A DNA stretch of 34,760 nucleotides from Candidatus Ancillula glyptotermitis (GTDB taxonomy: Bacteria > Actinomycetota > Actinomycetes > Actinomycetales > Bifidobacteriaceae): positions 1-34,760 of the forward strand of contig JAIRWY010000022.1 of the NCBI GenBank assembly GCA_031268675.1. Direction: 5' to 3'. Positions 34,578 through 34,760 of this stretch are shown one piece after another; positions within the stretch are counted from its first letter, which is position 1; every line of letters begins with the position of its first letter. The notes under the pieces are model-generated. The model was not told the DNA's origin. It was given only the letters and a program-made list of their open reading frames with translations, and made no database searches. Made by a program: the position numbers and the translations under genes.

Positions 34578-34760
34578 CTTTTTGCTGGATTCAGATCTGA
34601 AGTGCAACACCTTAAGAAACCGCACTTATCACTCTGCTTATACCTCATGAAGTCTAAAAAAGCCTGTTTTCCCTCTTCAAAATAGTACATGTGTATATAA
34701 CACACATAAGCACCTTAAATCAAACCACATGCTTATAAATAGCCTTAATGAAGGTCTAGG
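34578..34760 (-). other. Gene-poor right edge of the window, possible 41-codon frame
   Basis: No family-recognisable gene. On the minus strand a frame from ATG at 34690 runs to a TAG at 34565 inside the repeated promoter segment (41 residues, starting MYYFEEGKQAFLDF, with three Cys). It lacks a ribosome site and is not listed as a gene. A frame open to the window's right edge also ends near 34677 but looks non-coding. Confidence 0.35.

Overview
The window looks like chromosome from an AT-rich, probably anaerobic or microaerophilic actinobacterium, perhaps in or near Bifidobacteriales. A reduced-genome host associate such as a termite-flagellate endosymbiont is possible but not proven. Evidence for Actinobacteria: a DUF3039 protein, the actinobacterial form of DapD, S16 with an Ala/Glu/Lys-rich tail, two secreted Cys proteins of actinobacterial families, a peptidoglycan-binding fusion protein with a MacB-like ABC pair, many GTG/TTG starts and several genes that look leaderless. 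Evidence for anaerobic metabolism: a complete pyruvate:ferredoxin oxidoreductase. No phage, IS element or CRISPR array is visible.

Layout. 1-4017: end of a secreted protein gene, then a three-gene export module (fusion protein, ATPase, permease). 4121-8750: nifJ-type PFOR and dapD, translationally coupled. 8747-12151 (minus): rpsO, an unusual 811-aa surface protein with a degenerate isochorismatase-like cytoplasmic domain, and maf. 12285-12845 (minus): lipoprotein. 13074-17746: pssA, psd and a second ABC/FtsX pair, which reads as phosphatidylethanolamine synthesis plus an envelope exporter. 17735-21323 (minus): trmD, rimM, KH-domain gene, rpsP, initiator tRNA and an M50 site-2 protease. 21324-23200: an accessory stretch of small secreted or membrane peptides. 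23212-30432: M13 peptidase, purF, purM, a Nox-type flavoprotein and a TRAM-domain RNA methyltransferase. 30448-34577 (minus): DUF3039, NADP-type isocitrate dehydrogenase, and a thiamine-pyrimidine ABC transporter under a TPP riboswitch.

The most unusual part is 21.57-23.24 kb. Two small genes there have copies of the same 29-nt promoter segment. At least two, and perhaps three, of the four reading frames break by one base inside or just after a secretion-signal-like hydrophobic segment, and a fourth ends in a triplicated 11-bp repeat at the same place. One break sits on a correctly phased U UUU UUA slippery heptamer. The stretch may be a decaying gene family, a phase-variable or frameshift-controlled secreted-peptide locus, or a cluster of homopolymer sequence errors; the sequence alone cannot decide.

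Other unusual points: the Nox-family flavoprotein has Ala where the redox Cys is expected; a 27-nt promoter segment is repeated exactly before the M13 peptidase and the TPP riboswitch; and four genes have their ATG at the predicted transcription start.
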